64,000 bases of DNA, from assembly GCA_004369085.1 (NCBI GenBank), contig ML210161.1, positions 62,001 to 126,000 of the forward strand, read 5' to 3'. The notes beneath the pieces were generated by a model, which saw only the letters and a program-made list of their open reading frames with translations, was not told where the DNA came from and searched no databases. This document shows, piece by piece, positions 1 through 10,283 of this stretch. Within the stretch, counting starts at the first letter, position 1, and each line of letters starts with the position of its first letter. The translations under genes were made by a program, and so were the position numbers. The stretch comes from Coprinopsis marcescibilis. Taxonomy: Eukaryota > Basidiomycota > Agaricomycetes > Agaricales > Psathyrellaceae.

Positions 1-529
1 GAACAACTCCGCGTATTACGACACATCACTGCTGCTCGTGAAGACCCCGTTATCCAGTCCGCCCTCACCACACTGGAAACCTCGGATGTGCCTGACATTG
101 GAGTCGAGCCCTTCGCAGATTTGGCATCTTGGTTCACCTCATCAGTGTCACCCAAGGTTGCCGAGGTCGCTTTGGTCCCAGACGAGAACGCTGGCGTCTT
201 GTCGTACCTTGCGAGTAAAGCACTGTCAAGCATCCGATTCAAGAAGACTGGACTAGTCTCTGGCGACGATGTTTTGAGTGTGCTGGCCAGAGCTGAACAC
301 TATCTCGTTGAGAAGGACCTCGACGGTGCTTCAAGAGAACTGAACCAGGTCAAGGGCCCCGCAAAAACACTTTTGCATGACTGGCTCGAGGCTGCCCGTC
401 GAAGACTGGAGGTTCAGCAAGCCCTTAAGGTGAGCGTAATGTGAGATTTGTCTGGTTGGGTTTACTGACATGCCTCCTCCCTAGGTCATTCAAACTGAGG
501 CTACCTTGTCATCGTTGCTTGTCGCATAA
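1..529 (+). CDS. MIC60: MICOS subunit Mic60 (mitofilin), C-terminal end, 5' part outside window
   Basis: Frame 1 is open from the first base, so the gene begins upstream of the window. About 157 C-terminal residues are visible in two exons, 1-429 and 485-529; the 55-nt intron has donor GTGAGC and acceptor CTAG. The residues match the conserved mitofilin C-terminal domain: a segment with EPFADLASWF, a long amphipathic helix with RAEHYLVEKDLDGA, and LLHDWLEAARRRLEVQQAL just before the stop. Mic60 is an inner-membrane protein facing the intermembrane space. It builds crista junctions, and its C-terminal domain binds Mic19 and outer-membrane partners. The gene is convergent with the next one, with only 86 bp between the stop codons. 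Family assignment is by recognition of this domain; the membrane anchor and coiled coil lie outside the window. Confidence 0.85.
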
Positions 530-615
530 TGAATATTTCTATTAGACCGTGAATATTATAGAGGACATTTCAAACTAGACATAGCGGGAGCTCGAGACTA
601 CTAAGATGTAGTTCA

Positions 616-1968
616 TCACATGGGCCCGCTTGCCATGGGTCCTTGGCTACCAGGGCCAGCACCATCAAACATAGGTGGGGTAGGCCCAACATGCCCTGCC
701 AGTTGCAACGAGGACCCGCCCATCGCGCATTCACAGATCACTTGGGCTCTTCTTACCACGGTCTAGAACAGTCAGGGTCAGTAAATACTGCGGGACATGC
801 GTTACCGAAGATTTCTCTTACATGGTTGTTCTCTCCTTCGACTCCAGTGGGAGACCTGGAAATCTTGACCAAACCGGGGAAGATGGTAGCTCCCACTCGA
901 TCCAGTTCCCCTCGTTCGCTCTTCAAGCACCTCTTAACCAGTTCGATTTGCCTGGGGTACAGAGCACTGCCCAACTCAGGGACAAATGCCCGGTAAAACG
1001 CGTCGTTTGCGGTGCTACCCGCTCCGTGCAGCATACGAGAGAAGGAGTACGCGGAGTCCAGGATGGAGACTCCTCCTGCCATTGGGATCTTGCCGTTGAG
1101 GACCTTCATGACCGTCGGGATTTGTTCAAAGAGGATGCTCATTGACATCTCGGGGGTGCAGGATTCGACTGCTGCTGTAAAGGTTTGGCGTCTCCAGACA
1201 CAGGCGACGGTTGGATCGCCTGTAAAGTTGCGAACAAGTCTACGTTAGCGCCAGATTAAGGTTGTTCTTCTCATAGATTAGCTTACGGGCAAAGATATGT
1301 TCGTGGATGCGAGTTAGCTGGACGTTGGCCTCCATAGAATTGGTTACAATGAGGCAGTTGATGATACCCTCAGAGATGGTCTCGGAGAGGGCATGACGGA
1401 GGTAGGACTGTAGCTGCATCGTGGTTGCCTCGACGACGTTCTCGACATCGATACCGCTGACCACGTCGCTGAGAATGGAAGCACAAAGTTGGTTCAACGG
1501 TGCAGGGGGTGCCCTTACGATATCCGCTGCCCATCGGTTGATCAGCTTATCCAGCTGGGCTGCAGCGTTCTGCGACGAGGAAGAGGTGTGTTAGTAGACA
1601 TTTGAGGTTCTAAGAAACAGATGCATCACTCTTATAGAGAAGTCATCGATAGTGTTGCCTCCAGGGCCACGAACTGTGGCTCCGGTCGAGCCTTCGAGTA
1701 GTGCAATGCGGGTTTTGAGTTGTGCAACGACACGCTCCTGGTCCTCCAACTGATGCCTTTGTTGTTCGACCTTCTCGTGGGCAATTCGCTATGTATAACT
1801 CAAGTTGAGCACGTTTACATTGTGATTAGGATTTGATCGAGGAATACTTACGAAGTTAGTGAGGGCATATCGATACTGCTCGCCGGAGACAACGTCCTGC
1901 GGAGCTTGCTGCTGATGCTGGGGCGCGCCCATTCCAGGCTGACCAAAGCCCATGTTGTTGGTGTTCAT
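616..1968 (-). CDS. unrecognised protein with N-terminal coiled coil and Gly/Pro/Met-rich tail
   Basis: A five-exon reading gives about 385 residues from the ATG at 1968-1966. Introns are 1789-1851, 1570-1629, 1220-1286 and 763-821, all GT-AG, with good branch sites where checked (GCTAAC in 1220-1286, ACTGACC in 763-821). The protein has a Gly/Gln/Met-rich start, a coiled-coil helix at about residues 30-75 (EKVEQQRHQLEDQERVVAQL), a long mostly helical body without membrane segments, and a tail ending GSQGPMASGPM. A naive reading stops at 753; splicing at 821/763 is preferred because it has a perfect donor (GTAAGAG) and branch site and opens the Gly/Pro/Met tail. I do not recognise the family and see no catalytic motif. 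A scaffold or adaptor role is only a guess from the coiled coil. Confidence 0.6.
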
Positions 1969-3686
1969 GACGACGATGATGGTTGTGCGGATGCGAAAAG
2001 CTCACAGAGCAAAGTTGAAGGATTTCTTGTTCGGAAAAACGCCTCCAGGCACTGCCATTTTATTCGAACCCAGAGAGCGCCCGGGGACAGCGGCCCAATC
2101 GAGGCTGTACCTGATTTAAGCATCGCAGTACTTTGGGTAACGGTTACCGATTCCAGAACGCGTGTAGCAAAGCTGAGTCGACTACTCGGCGTTGCGGGAG
2201 AGCAAGATGATGATGATGATGGTGAGGTGAGTCGGGAGATAGAGAAACAATTTCTGATAAATATCTGGACATTCGTACAAGGAAGAAGGGACTGGTACAT
2301 CTAACGGATGCGCAGATCCAATATGCTCGATCACTGTCACCTTCCGAACGGAACAATATGTGCGATTTGTATCATTAGCTGGAATTGGATTACACACGAA
2401 CACATTCTTGAGAATTATAGACGATTAAGGGCCAATATTGCGTATTGCTCAAATGACTGTCCTTGACAAGCATATCGGAACATGGAAATCCTGTGTTGGG
2501 AATTTGCCGATAACTCGGAAACAAAGCTTGCAGCAATGTTCCCGGCCTTCCATAGACGATTTCGATTTGCTACTTGTCTCGTATGTGTGCGAAAGTCAAG
2601 AAACGTGGCCTGGCTCTCGCAGTGTTCGGCTACGATAGATATCATAAGTCCCAGTTCATCGCATCTCAGTCGTAGGTTCTGTGAATTTCAATGTCTTAAT
2701 GGGAGACAAGAAAGACGGCGTCTTGAAGATTTTTGAACACTAGCTGAGGGATCTGGGACGATATGGCATCAAGGGAATCGGTCTTACCACTTCTTAGGTT
2801 TCGATACTTGGACATATAATTTTGCCGGTGCTCATCCGGTGGAGTGAGCCGTGACAATATCTACGAACATGGGGAGCACCGAGCGTTACAGTCCCCGTGT
2901 TTAAGTTCATGCGAATAAGAATCCATTCTGGAGTAGTACCGGAAACACAGCTATATATTGACAACACGCACCACCATTGCGTCCCAAAATCTGCGCCGCA
3001 GCTAAACAGATCAGCGACTCGCGAGTGTCGAAAGCCACGACTGTTGCATTTAAAACATCGCTTTCGGGCTGGGAAGCATGGCCCATGGGGTGTCTGTAGA
3101 GCGTGTACGGAGCGAGCCTCGGACATACCAACATGTAAACCGTGTCGTTCAAGTCGGGATTGGGAAAGGATAGTCTGGTAGTGGAGCCGGATAGAGCCAA
3201 GCCGGAATAGCTGCGGACTCGAGTATTCTTAAATAGATGGTAGGTAAGCGACCTTGTCGAATACAGCAACCATACGTGATGGCAGCCTTTGATACCGTAT
3301 GTGGATTTAGGACCAAAGTGGCCCACTAGTAACAGAACGTTTATGCGACATTCATCACAGCGTCCAATTCACAGGAGATGAACAGGAGTCTACGAGGGTC
3401 GAGTTCACTCCCGGACCATGTAACTATAAGGGGGGTTAGTGGGCCGAAAAAGAGGCTACCTACCTATACTTTTGCAGGCGCTAGTATGAGTCAAGTAGAG
3501 TCGTCCCAGGTCCTATCAGTCAATTAGACCAATGCGTCAAGTTCCTGTAGAGTCAGTTCGTTGGTATTTAAGGTGTACCAGATCCAATATAAACCATTTT
3601 GAAGCAGATCTCTGCTTTGGAGCTTTGTTTGAAGCAAAGGTTGATGTTGTCCGGCTCCATCTGCCGCGGAAGCGCTTGGGTCGGAG

Positions 3687-3699
3687 TTCCAGAAACTTC
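3687..3699 (+). promoter_or_regulatory. heat-shock element, perfect three-unit
   Basis: The sequence TTCCAGAAACTTC fits TTCnnGAAnnTTC at all nine fixed bases. This is the minimal trimer target of heat-shock factor Hsf1. It lies about 300 bp upstream of the Hsp20 start codon at 4000. Its role is inferred from motif and position. Confidence 0.65.
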
Positions 3700-3875
3700 G
3701 GCCAACGCCGTGAAAGTACTGGAAGCGCAAGGTCAATTCTTCAACGTACCTCAACCTGGGATCTACGAAGCAAGTAACGTCATGGCCTATTCGTTACGTA
3801 GCCTAGAAATTTTTAGAATGGAACTTCCTCGTTTCCAGACGAGTCAGAGACGATGTCATAGATGATACGAGGGGT

Positions 3876-3888
3876 TTCTAGAACATTT
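3876..3888 (+). promoter_or_regulatory. heat-shock element, proximal
   Basis: TTCTAGAACATTT gives a perfect TTCnnGAA pair followed by a third unit with two of three bases (TTT for TTC). It is about 115 bp before the Hsp20 ATG. A TATTTAAA box follows at about 3912-3919. Together with the distal trimer this is a typical heat-inducible promoter layout. Confidence 0.6.
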
Positions 3889-3999
3889 GATGTTGAGGAG
3901 CTGCAGGTACTTATTTAAACCCCTGTTAGTTCTGCAAAGGCCTTCACAGGATTTAAAAAGCCTACACGAGCACAACTCACCTCTCTAAAAGCTATTCAA

Positions 4000-4594
4000 A
4001 TGTCCAGCGTATTCTTCTACGAGCCTTACTACGACTTCGATCGCCTCCTGGAGGAAGCCTTAGGTGGCCGTCGTGGCGCCACCTCCTCTTCCGAGGGTCG
4101 TCAAGTCCAACGATCCGGCGACTCTGGTGATGGGGCAATAAGGCACTTCAAGCCAAGGTAAGCGAAGCCCATCCAGACTTCCGCCAATACTAAGAGACTC
4201 ACGCCCAATTCTTGCAAACAGAATGGACCTTCACGAAGATGCCACAAACAATCTGGTCACAGCAACTTTCGAATTGCCAGGTCTCAAGAAGGAGGATGTT
4301 AGCATTGACGTACACAATGGCCGCTTGACCGTAACGGCCGAGAACACCATCTCATCTGACCACGATGAACGCGGATATGCAGTTCGCGAGCGAAGGTTTG
4401 GCAAGTTGACCAGGACCTTGCAGCTGCCAACTGGTATACAGGTGGGCAACGCTCTCTCTGGATTTTTTGGACAGCATATCTGACAGGATAATTAGGAAGG
4501 GGAAATCAAAGCAAATATGGAGAACGGCGTACTTACCGTCACCTTCCCTAAATCTTCCCCCGAGTTGGCACCCAAGAAGATTGCCATTTCTTAA
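4000..4594 (+). CDS. small heat-shock protein, Hsp20/alpha-crystallin family
   Basis: Three exons (4000-4157, 4222-4441, 4496-4594) encode 158 residues. The N-terminal arm is short with a YEPYYDFDRLLEEAL segment, as in fungal Hsp16-type proteins. The alpha-crystallin domain starts at about residue 52 (MDLHEDATNNLVTATFELPG), continues through LKKEDVSIDVHNGRLTV, and closes with ENGVLTVTFPK near residue 140. A basic C-terminal extension (APKKIAIS) contains the I-x-I motif that docks into neighbouring subunits. Such proteins are cytosolic ATP-independent chaperones that hold unfolding proteins as oligomers. Two heat-shock elements lie upstream, so heat induction is expected. The gene converges on NUP49, with 263 bp between stop codons. 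Confidence 0.93.
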
Positions 4595-4857
4595 GCGACT
4601 CTATCCAGCTGAGCCTGGCTTTCACACGGACTTTTCTTGTGGTATCGGCTTCTCCACGTCGCTGTTTTGTTACGAAGATGTAGGATAGTCTGTAATACAC
4701 CTTTACGAATCCAGAATTCTTCTCTGTCTTCTGCTCCTCTGGCACAACAATCCAAAGAATGCATCAACATTAACGCTTCCAGATTCAATAGTCGACCGTC
4801 AAACAACATTCATGCCAATATAACATCACGGAGGAAGCCAACTCGAGAAAATGCTGC

Positions 4858-6774
4858 CTAGCGCACATTGAGGGTGCTGAGTCCAAAGTCCCCCTTGTCT
4901 GTCGCTTTCGCAGTGTCGTTGAATGGATCTCGAACGCTACCAGTTCTCGATCTCCACAGCTGAGTATATAAGGATTTGATATTCTGGACCTCCCCGTCTA
5001 GCGCAGCGGTTTTATTGGCCAATGCCAAGAACGTCGCGTGTTGGGCTTGCAGAGTAGCAACGATGCCTGAAGATTTTCAGATTCAGACGCCGTTCTAAAA
5101 CGTTGAGCTCATAACATACCTTGCGGTGTTTGTGCTGCAGAATTCGATGATGCTAGTTTACGTTCGATTTGCTATGTTTCGAACTGGAATCAGAGTCATG
5201 TAAAAATCAGACAGGGCACACGCACCTCGATCGTAGACTTGTACCACTGCAATCGCTCCCGCATTTGGTCAGTGATTCGAGTGAAAAACCTAGCGAAACA
5301 GAAGAGAGCGTTTCAGCATAAAGGAAGTCAGAGGGAACCGAGTGAATATCAATACTCTAGTGGGAAATCGGCATGATCCTTCAGGTATGTGTTTCCACTC
5401 TGAGGGAACCGGAATCCATCGATGATCCTCGTAGTTACGATTGTGTCCTCAATTGCCTTTTCGACCTTGGCCTTGAGGTCTTGCGTTGTATGCAGGTCAT
5501 TACGGATTGTCGCGCCGATATCGATCAGTTCCTATTCCAACGATACACCGCATCTCAGTTACTCTGTATTTCACTCACGTTTGATGAGCGAGAGAAAGGA
5601 ACAAAGATGTACCTTGTGCATATGCCTGATCGAGGTCTGCCCCTTGGTAGGTTCTTCTCCGAGTTTCCGCTGATGCAGTTCTTTGCCGATCTGGACCCGT
5701 CCCTGAATGTGCGTCCTGAGATGTATGTCAGTATAAACGCAGTAACACAGACAGATTTCTTTCGCACTCTATCGATTCCAAGATATTTCTCAGATTCTCG
5801 GGTAAATCGTTGAATTTGGTAGATTTGGTGATGGCAGGTGCCGCATTGGACTGGTTGTTCGTTGATAGGCTAAGAAACAGACGGGAGTATCGGCATGAAT
5901 GTGGGCTGAATACCGGAAGCTGTGAACGTACCCTAGCCTGTTTCAGATTGTCAGGTCAGTTGACTTGAGGCAATATGTAAGTGGAAACTCACTGAGGCTG
6001 CATCTGCGAAGACTGTCTTCCAAGGTTCGCTCCGAAAGCGCCTGCAGGTTGCGTCGCTTGCGGCTGTAAAGGATTCCTATTCCCAAATAGCCCACCAGCT
6101 CCTTGGTTGCCAGTCATGCCTCCATACAAGCTGCTCTGCGATTGCAATCCAGTAGCATTGGTGTTGGTCGAATTCCCGAACAAAGACGATCCAGCATTAG
6201 GCTGTTGTTGCTGCTGTGGTTGGCCAAACATTCCTCCACCAGTACTCGTCTGCTGCTGAGGCTGCTGAGGTTGTCCGAACAATCCTCCACCAGTTGCAGG
6301 CGTGTTTTGCTGCTGTTGTTGAGGTTGCTGTCCGAACAACCCTCCACCAGTCGCCGCCGTGTTTTGTTGCTGCTGTTGTCCGAACAGGCCCCCACCAGTC
6401 GCCGCGGTCTGCAGTTGGGGTTGCTGTTGCTGCTGTCCAAATAGCCCTCCACCAGTTGCCCCGGTCTGCTGCTGAGGTTGCTGTTGTTGTTGTTGTCCAA
6501 ACAATCCTCCCCCAGTCGCCGCCGTGTTTTGCTGCTGTGGTTGTCCAAACATTGAACCCCCAGTGGCAGTCGTATTCTGTGGTACCGGTTGCCCAAAGAA
6601 AGTACCCGAGGCTTGTTGTGGCTGCTGCTGCTGTTGGGGCTGTTGTCCAAAAAGACCTCCAGATGGTTGGTTCGTGTTGCTCTGAGCACCGAACAGTGAA
6701 GGTCTAATGAGAATGGTGGTCAGTAGGTTGTAGAAAGTTAGTAGTATAACCAGATATTACCCTCCAAATGCCAT
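4858..6774 (-). CDS. NUP49: GLFG nucleoporin Nup49
   Basis: The start MAFGG lies in a tiny 14-nt first exon (6761-6774), followed by a 57-nt intron. Exon 2 (6703 to about 5994) encodes roughly 235 residues of Gln-rich GLFG repeats (GGGLFGQQ units), the natively unfolded barrier of the nuclear pore. Later exons carry a conserved helical region: [34 protein letters not shown], a segment ending DHADFPLE, and a final coiled coil with [18 protein letters not shown]. The C terminus [18 protein letters not shown] is characteristic of fungal Nup49, the Nup58/45 counterpart. In the central channel it forms the Nsp1-Nup57-Nup49 trimer for transport and mRNA export. At least six introns were placed by frame; the exon joining the repeats to [10 protein letters not shown] is the least certain. 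Confidence 0.9.
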
Positions 6775-7377
6775 TGCTACTATTTTGTAAAGGTTTTGAT
6801 AAAAAGGATGTGGGTAAACCGTCAGCAATGTCGAGGCCACCAAAGGCGTCAAAGACAAGAGTCGAACCGACGAGCCCGTGTTGTCGCGTTGGGACGTCAC
6901 CTGACCTTATCAGCGTCGGGGCGCCTTGTGATGCGCCCTTCCCGAATTGGCAAAGGCGAAACACATCTGTCATCTCGATTCTCGATAACAATCGTAGTTC
7001 TCCGGAATCCAGATCACTTGTCTTGTCTCTGGAGCCGAGCTTCGGTTCCGTGCGAATAGAAGAATACTCAGGTACAATGTGATCAACACCCCTGAAGGCA
7101 CCGACGTTCTCCCCGCAATTGAGACGAATCCTGAATTGACATCCGGACGCGACACATCTTTCAAAACTTGGTGCATTGGCAGAACTCGAAGATGGTTGTA
7201 AAAAGTCTGCGTCATGAGTAGCCTATACACAGAGTAAAACCTTGTTCCATTTTCGACCTCGCGAAACAAGACAATGGCCATCTCTCTCACAGTGTGATAC
7301 GAGTGCAAAATGATAATTGCGACAATATGACGATGGCAAATCTGATAAGTAGACTATTAGGTTCCTGGGAACTGACA
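6775..7377. other. intergenic, NUP49 promoter and phosphoketolase 3' region
   Basis: About 600 bp between two tandem minus-strand genes. No coding sequence or RNA gene is supported. The reading frames here lack an ATG or splice context. Confidence 0.5.
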
Positions 7378-10283
7378 CTAATCAAAGGTTGGGACAGCAA
7401 AAATGTCGTCGTGGTCTACAAGCAAACAGAACAAATTAGCTACATCAATTATTACCCGAGCTGAAACACACGAACCTTTCCCTTCACATATGATATACTC
7501 CTTCTCCTTCCTCGCAAGATGAGACAGATAGCTACACATCTCATGCGCTACAACTGCCACCTTGGGGTTGACAGTTGCACCACCACGAATGGCTGCGATA
7601 GCAACGTCAAAGCGCGAAGTATGATTGCACAACAACATCTTGAAAAGACAAGAGAAGTCATCAGTCAATACCATCCTCACGAGGACGCAAAGCGGATTTG
7701 CACTCACATCGAATGGCGAGGTTGTCGTCCCTTCTTCCCTGTACCCTTCTATCGTAACACGTTCCAAGAGAGGTCGTCCCCATAACAGGCCTCGCAGCTC
7801 GATGGGATAACCGTGGTAGTTGAAATGGATGCGTCGGTTATTAGTGAAGAGCGTACTGAACGCATCGTCCGTCAGGGAGTGTGGATGCGTCCCATCAGCG
7901 GCAAGAATCATCAGGTCGGTAACATTGACCACCCTCACGCGCAGCTCCGGAAGATGTTTTCTAAGCCATGCAGCAGCAGCGACAACCTCGAACGTGATTT
8001 CGACACCGATCCCTACAAGGACACTGCGTATACGTCAGACCAGGAAGATGTGATTAAATGAGTGCACTTACACATCCGGATTGATACCCTCGTCAACGCT
8101 GGCAAACTTCCATACCGATGCACCAGCAATGCAGTGCTGGGACAGCAATCAATATCCAGAATGGCGTGAATTAAATACAACTTACTCGATCTGCCTCGTC
8201 TGGGCTGAGCCATACAGGTGTCGGCTGCTTGCTACCGACCATGAGATTGATATAGTTCTTTGCCCGAAGACAATGAGAAACCGTCGACAAAAAGCAATTT
8301 GCATCTGGAGGCAAATACACCCTCGCAAACTTTGGCTTGAGGTTAAGCACAGCTCCAATGAAGGCCGGATTCTGGTGCGAGAAGCCATTGTGCTCCTGCC
8401 TCGTCCACGTTGACGTTTCAATATAATTCAAGGACCCAATTGGCTTCCGCCACTTTGTCTCGCTGCCCATCTTCACGAACTTGCTGTACTGTACCATCAT
8501 CGTTTGTATGATACCCAGAAACGCCTCGTAGCTCGGGAAGAGTCCGGTTCTGCCTGTGAGGGTGTAACCCTGTAGCATCCCTTGACAAGTGTGCTCGGAC
8601 AGAATCTCGATCACGCGACCGCCTTTCCCTCTGCAAGCTGGGTCCCATTGGAAATTCCGACCAGTGCTGTCCAATACTGCGTCGAGTTTGTTGGAAACAA
8701 GTTCATCTGGAGAGAATATACGGAAAGAGTTCGAGTTCCTAGTATCACCAATTCAGGGTCTGGACGAATCGAGTACCGAGGGGAGACTCACTTCTCGATT
8801 ACCTCCTTCAAGAACTTCCCAACAACTTTCATGCAACTCTCCTCGACACCCTTATCAACTCCAAACTTCTTCCAGTCTGGCGTCAATAAAGGCTTGTACG
8901 AATCGAAACACTCTTCCCGCTGCCCAAGCTTCTTGTTGTTGACTTCGGGAATGATGCTAAGAACCTCAGGACATGGAATCCCATTCTCATTGAAAAGGTC
9001 TTGAGGCTTGTAAGAAAGCAGCCAGTCTCGAAGAACAGATAAATCCTGGCTTGCTGCCTTTGGCAAAGGAACCTGATGTGAATGGAAGGATCCTTCAATA
9101 ATGTCTCCATGGACGGACTTGGGTCCCCCGAGTCCTTTTGGTGTGCGAAGGACCAAAAGCGGCCATCGAGGCTTGACGATGGGCTTCCCCCCGCGAGCGT
9201 TCTGCTGGATCCTTTTGATTTCCGAAACCGCCCAGTCCATCGACGCAGCAAGGTCATTGTCCAGATTGTCCAGTTCCGCGATGAACCGCACCTGGTAGCC
9301 GTACCCACTGTCCATCATAAATCAGTATTAAGAAACCCACGTTGGAAAAGGCGATGGGCGGACCTGAACAGGGACACAATCTCCTTATCGTCCATGACGC
9401 CATAGATAGTCCGCTCAGAAATCTTGAAGCCGTTAAGATGGAGAATGGGAAGTACTGCGCCAGATTCAGCGGGGTCGATGTACTTGAAACCATGCCAAGC
9501 AGCAGAAGTAGGACCTGTCTCGGCCTCACCGTCGCCGACAACACACGCGACGATCAGGTCTGGATTGTCCATCACAGCACCGAAAGATACGCTCAGCGCA
9601 TAGCCAAGTTCTCCGCCTTCATGAATAGCGCCGGGCGTTTCCGCGTTGATATGACTGGTGTTGTCAGCTGGATGTTAATTGCACTGTAGTTGGCCCTACC
9701 TTGGAAAACCGCCGGGTGCACTAAATCGAGAAATCAATTTGACCAGGCCAGTATAATCCCGAGTGATCTCAGGGAAGAATCTGCTTAAAGAGTCCTCCAA
9801 CCAAAGGCATGACAGAATCGCTGGAGCACCGTGGCCTGCGATCATTGAGCATGGCTTGATCTTGAACATGCCCGCACTGCAACATACCTGGACCAACGAC
9901 GTAAAGAACATCCAACCCAGTCTTCCGGACGATCCGGTTGAGTTGCGCATAGACCATGTTTAGTCCCGGACATGTCCCCCAGTGCCCCAGCAACCGCGGC
10001 TTGACATGTTCAGGAGTCAAATCCTCTTCAAGCAAGACGTTGCGTTTGAGAAAAATCATGGCTTGCAAGACGTCAGCTCGACTGACACTCGCTGAGCAGT
10101 ATCATCCCACCACCTACCGGCCGCAATATAGTCCGCTGCCCTGCGAAAGCTTTGTATGCCTTTGAGCTCATCGTTCGAGAGATAATCCTTCGTCTTCAAA
10201 TTAACCGCCAAACCCAAGGTCGAATCTGGGAGCAAAGAGGGGTCTGGGGGAGGGTTTGGACGCGATATTTCTTGTCCAGGCAT
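7378..10283 (-). CDS. phosphoketolase (xylulose-5-phosphate/fructose-6-phosphate)
   Basis: This thiamine-diphosphate enzyme splits xylulose-5-P or fructose-6-P with inorganic phosphate into acetyl-phosphate and glyceraldehyde-3-P or erythrose-4-P, bypassing glycolysis. The ATG is at 10283-10281. Near the N terminus are [15 protein letters not shown] and then the family signature [20 protein letters not shown]. Next come [28 protein letters not shown], and the cofactor/Mg motif GDGEAETGP, followed by [12 protein letters not shown]. The C-terminal half has [13 protein letters not shown], the [13 protein letters not shown] XFP_C segment, and a tail ending [12 protein letters not shown] at 7378. 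About ten short introns interrupt it; those near 7450 and 7690 are clear. Length (about 800 residues) is normal. The cytosolic acetyl-phosphate could become acetyl-CoA or acetate. Fungal copies are thought to derive from bacteria by old transfer, but intron density here matches the neighbours. Confidence 0.95.

Larger units (their letters stand above)
1969..3999. other. 2-kb intergenic region, divergent promoters
   Basis: No ATG-initiated reading frame here shows spliced coding character or a recognisable family. The region separates two divergent genes, so it holds both promoters. GAT/CAT triplet runs occur near 1970-1985 and 2205-2222. The right end carries the heat-shock elements listed separately. 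Confidence 0.5.

Noticed and set aside
753..1148. Simple C terminus of the coiled-coil gene ending at 753
   Set aside because: A perfect donor (GTAAGAG), branch site and TTCTAG acceptor at 821/763 keep the frame open to 616 and give a coherent Gly/Pro/Met tail.
6845..6880. Possible tRNA T-arm (GGTTCGACTC on the minus strand)
   Set aside because: The bases flanking the loop do not pair into a T stem and no acceptor or anticodon arm is nearby.
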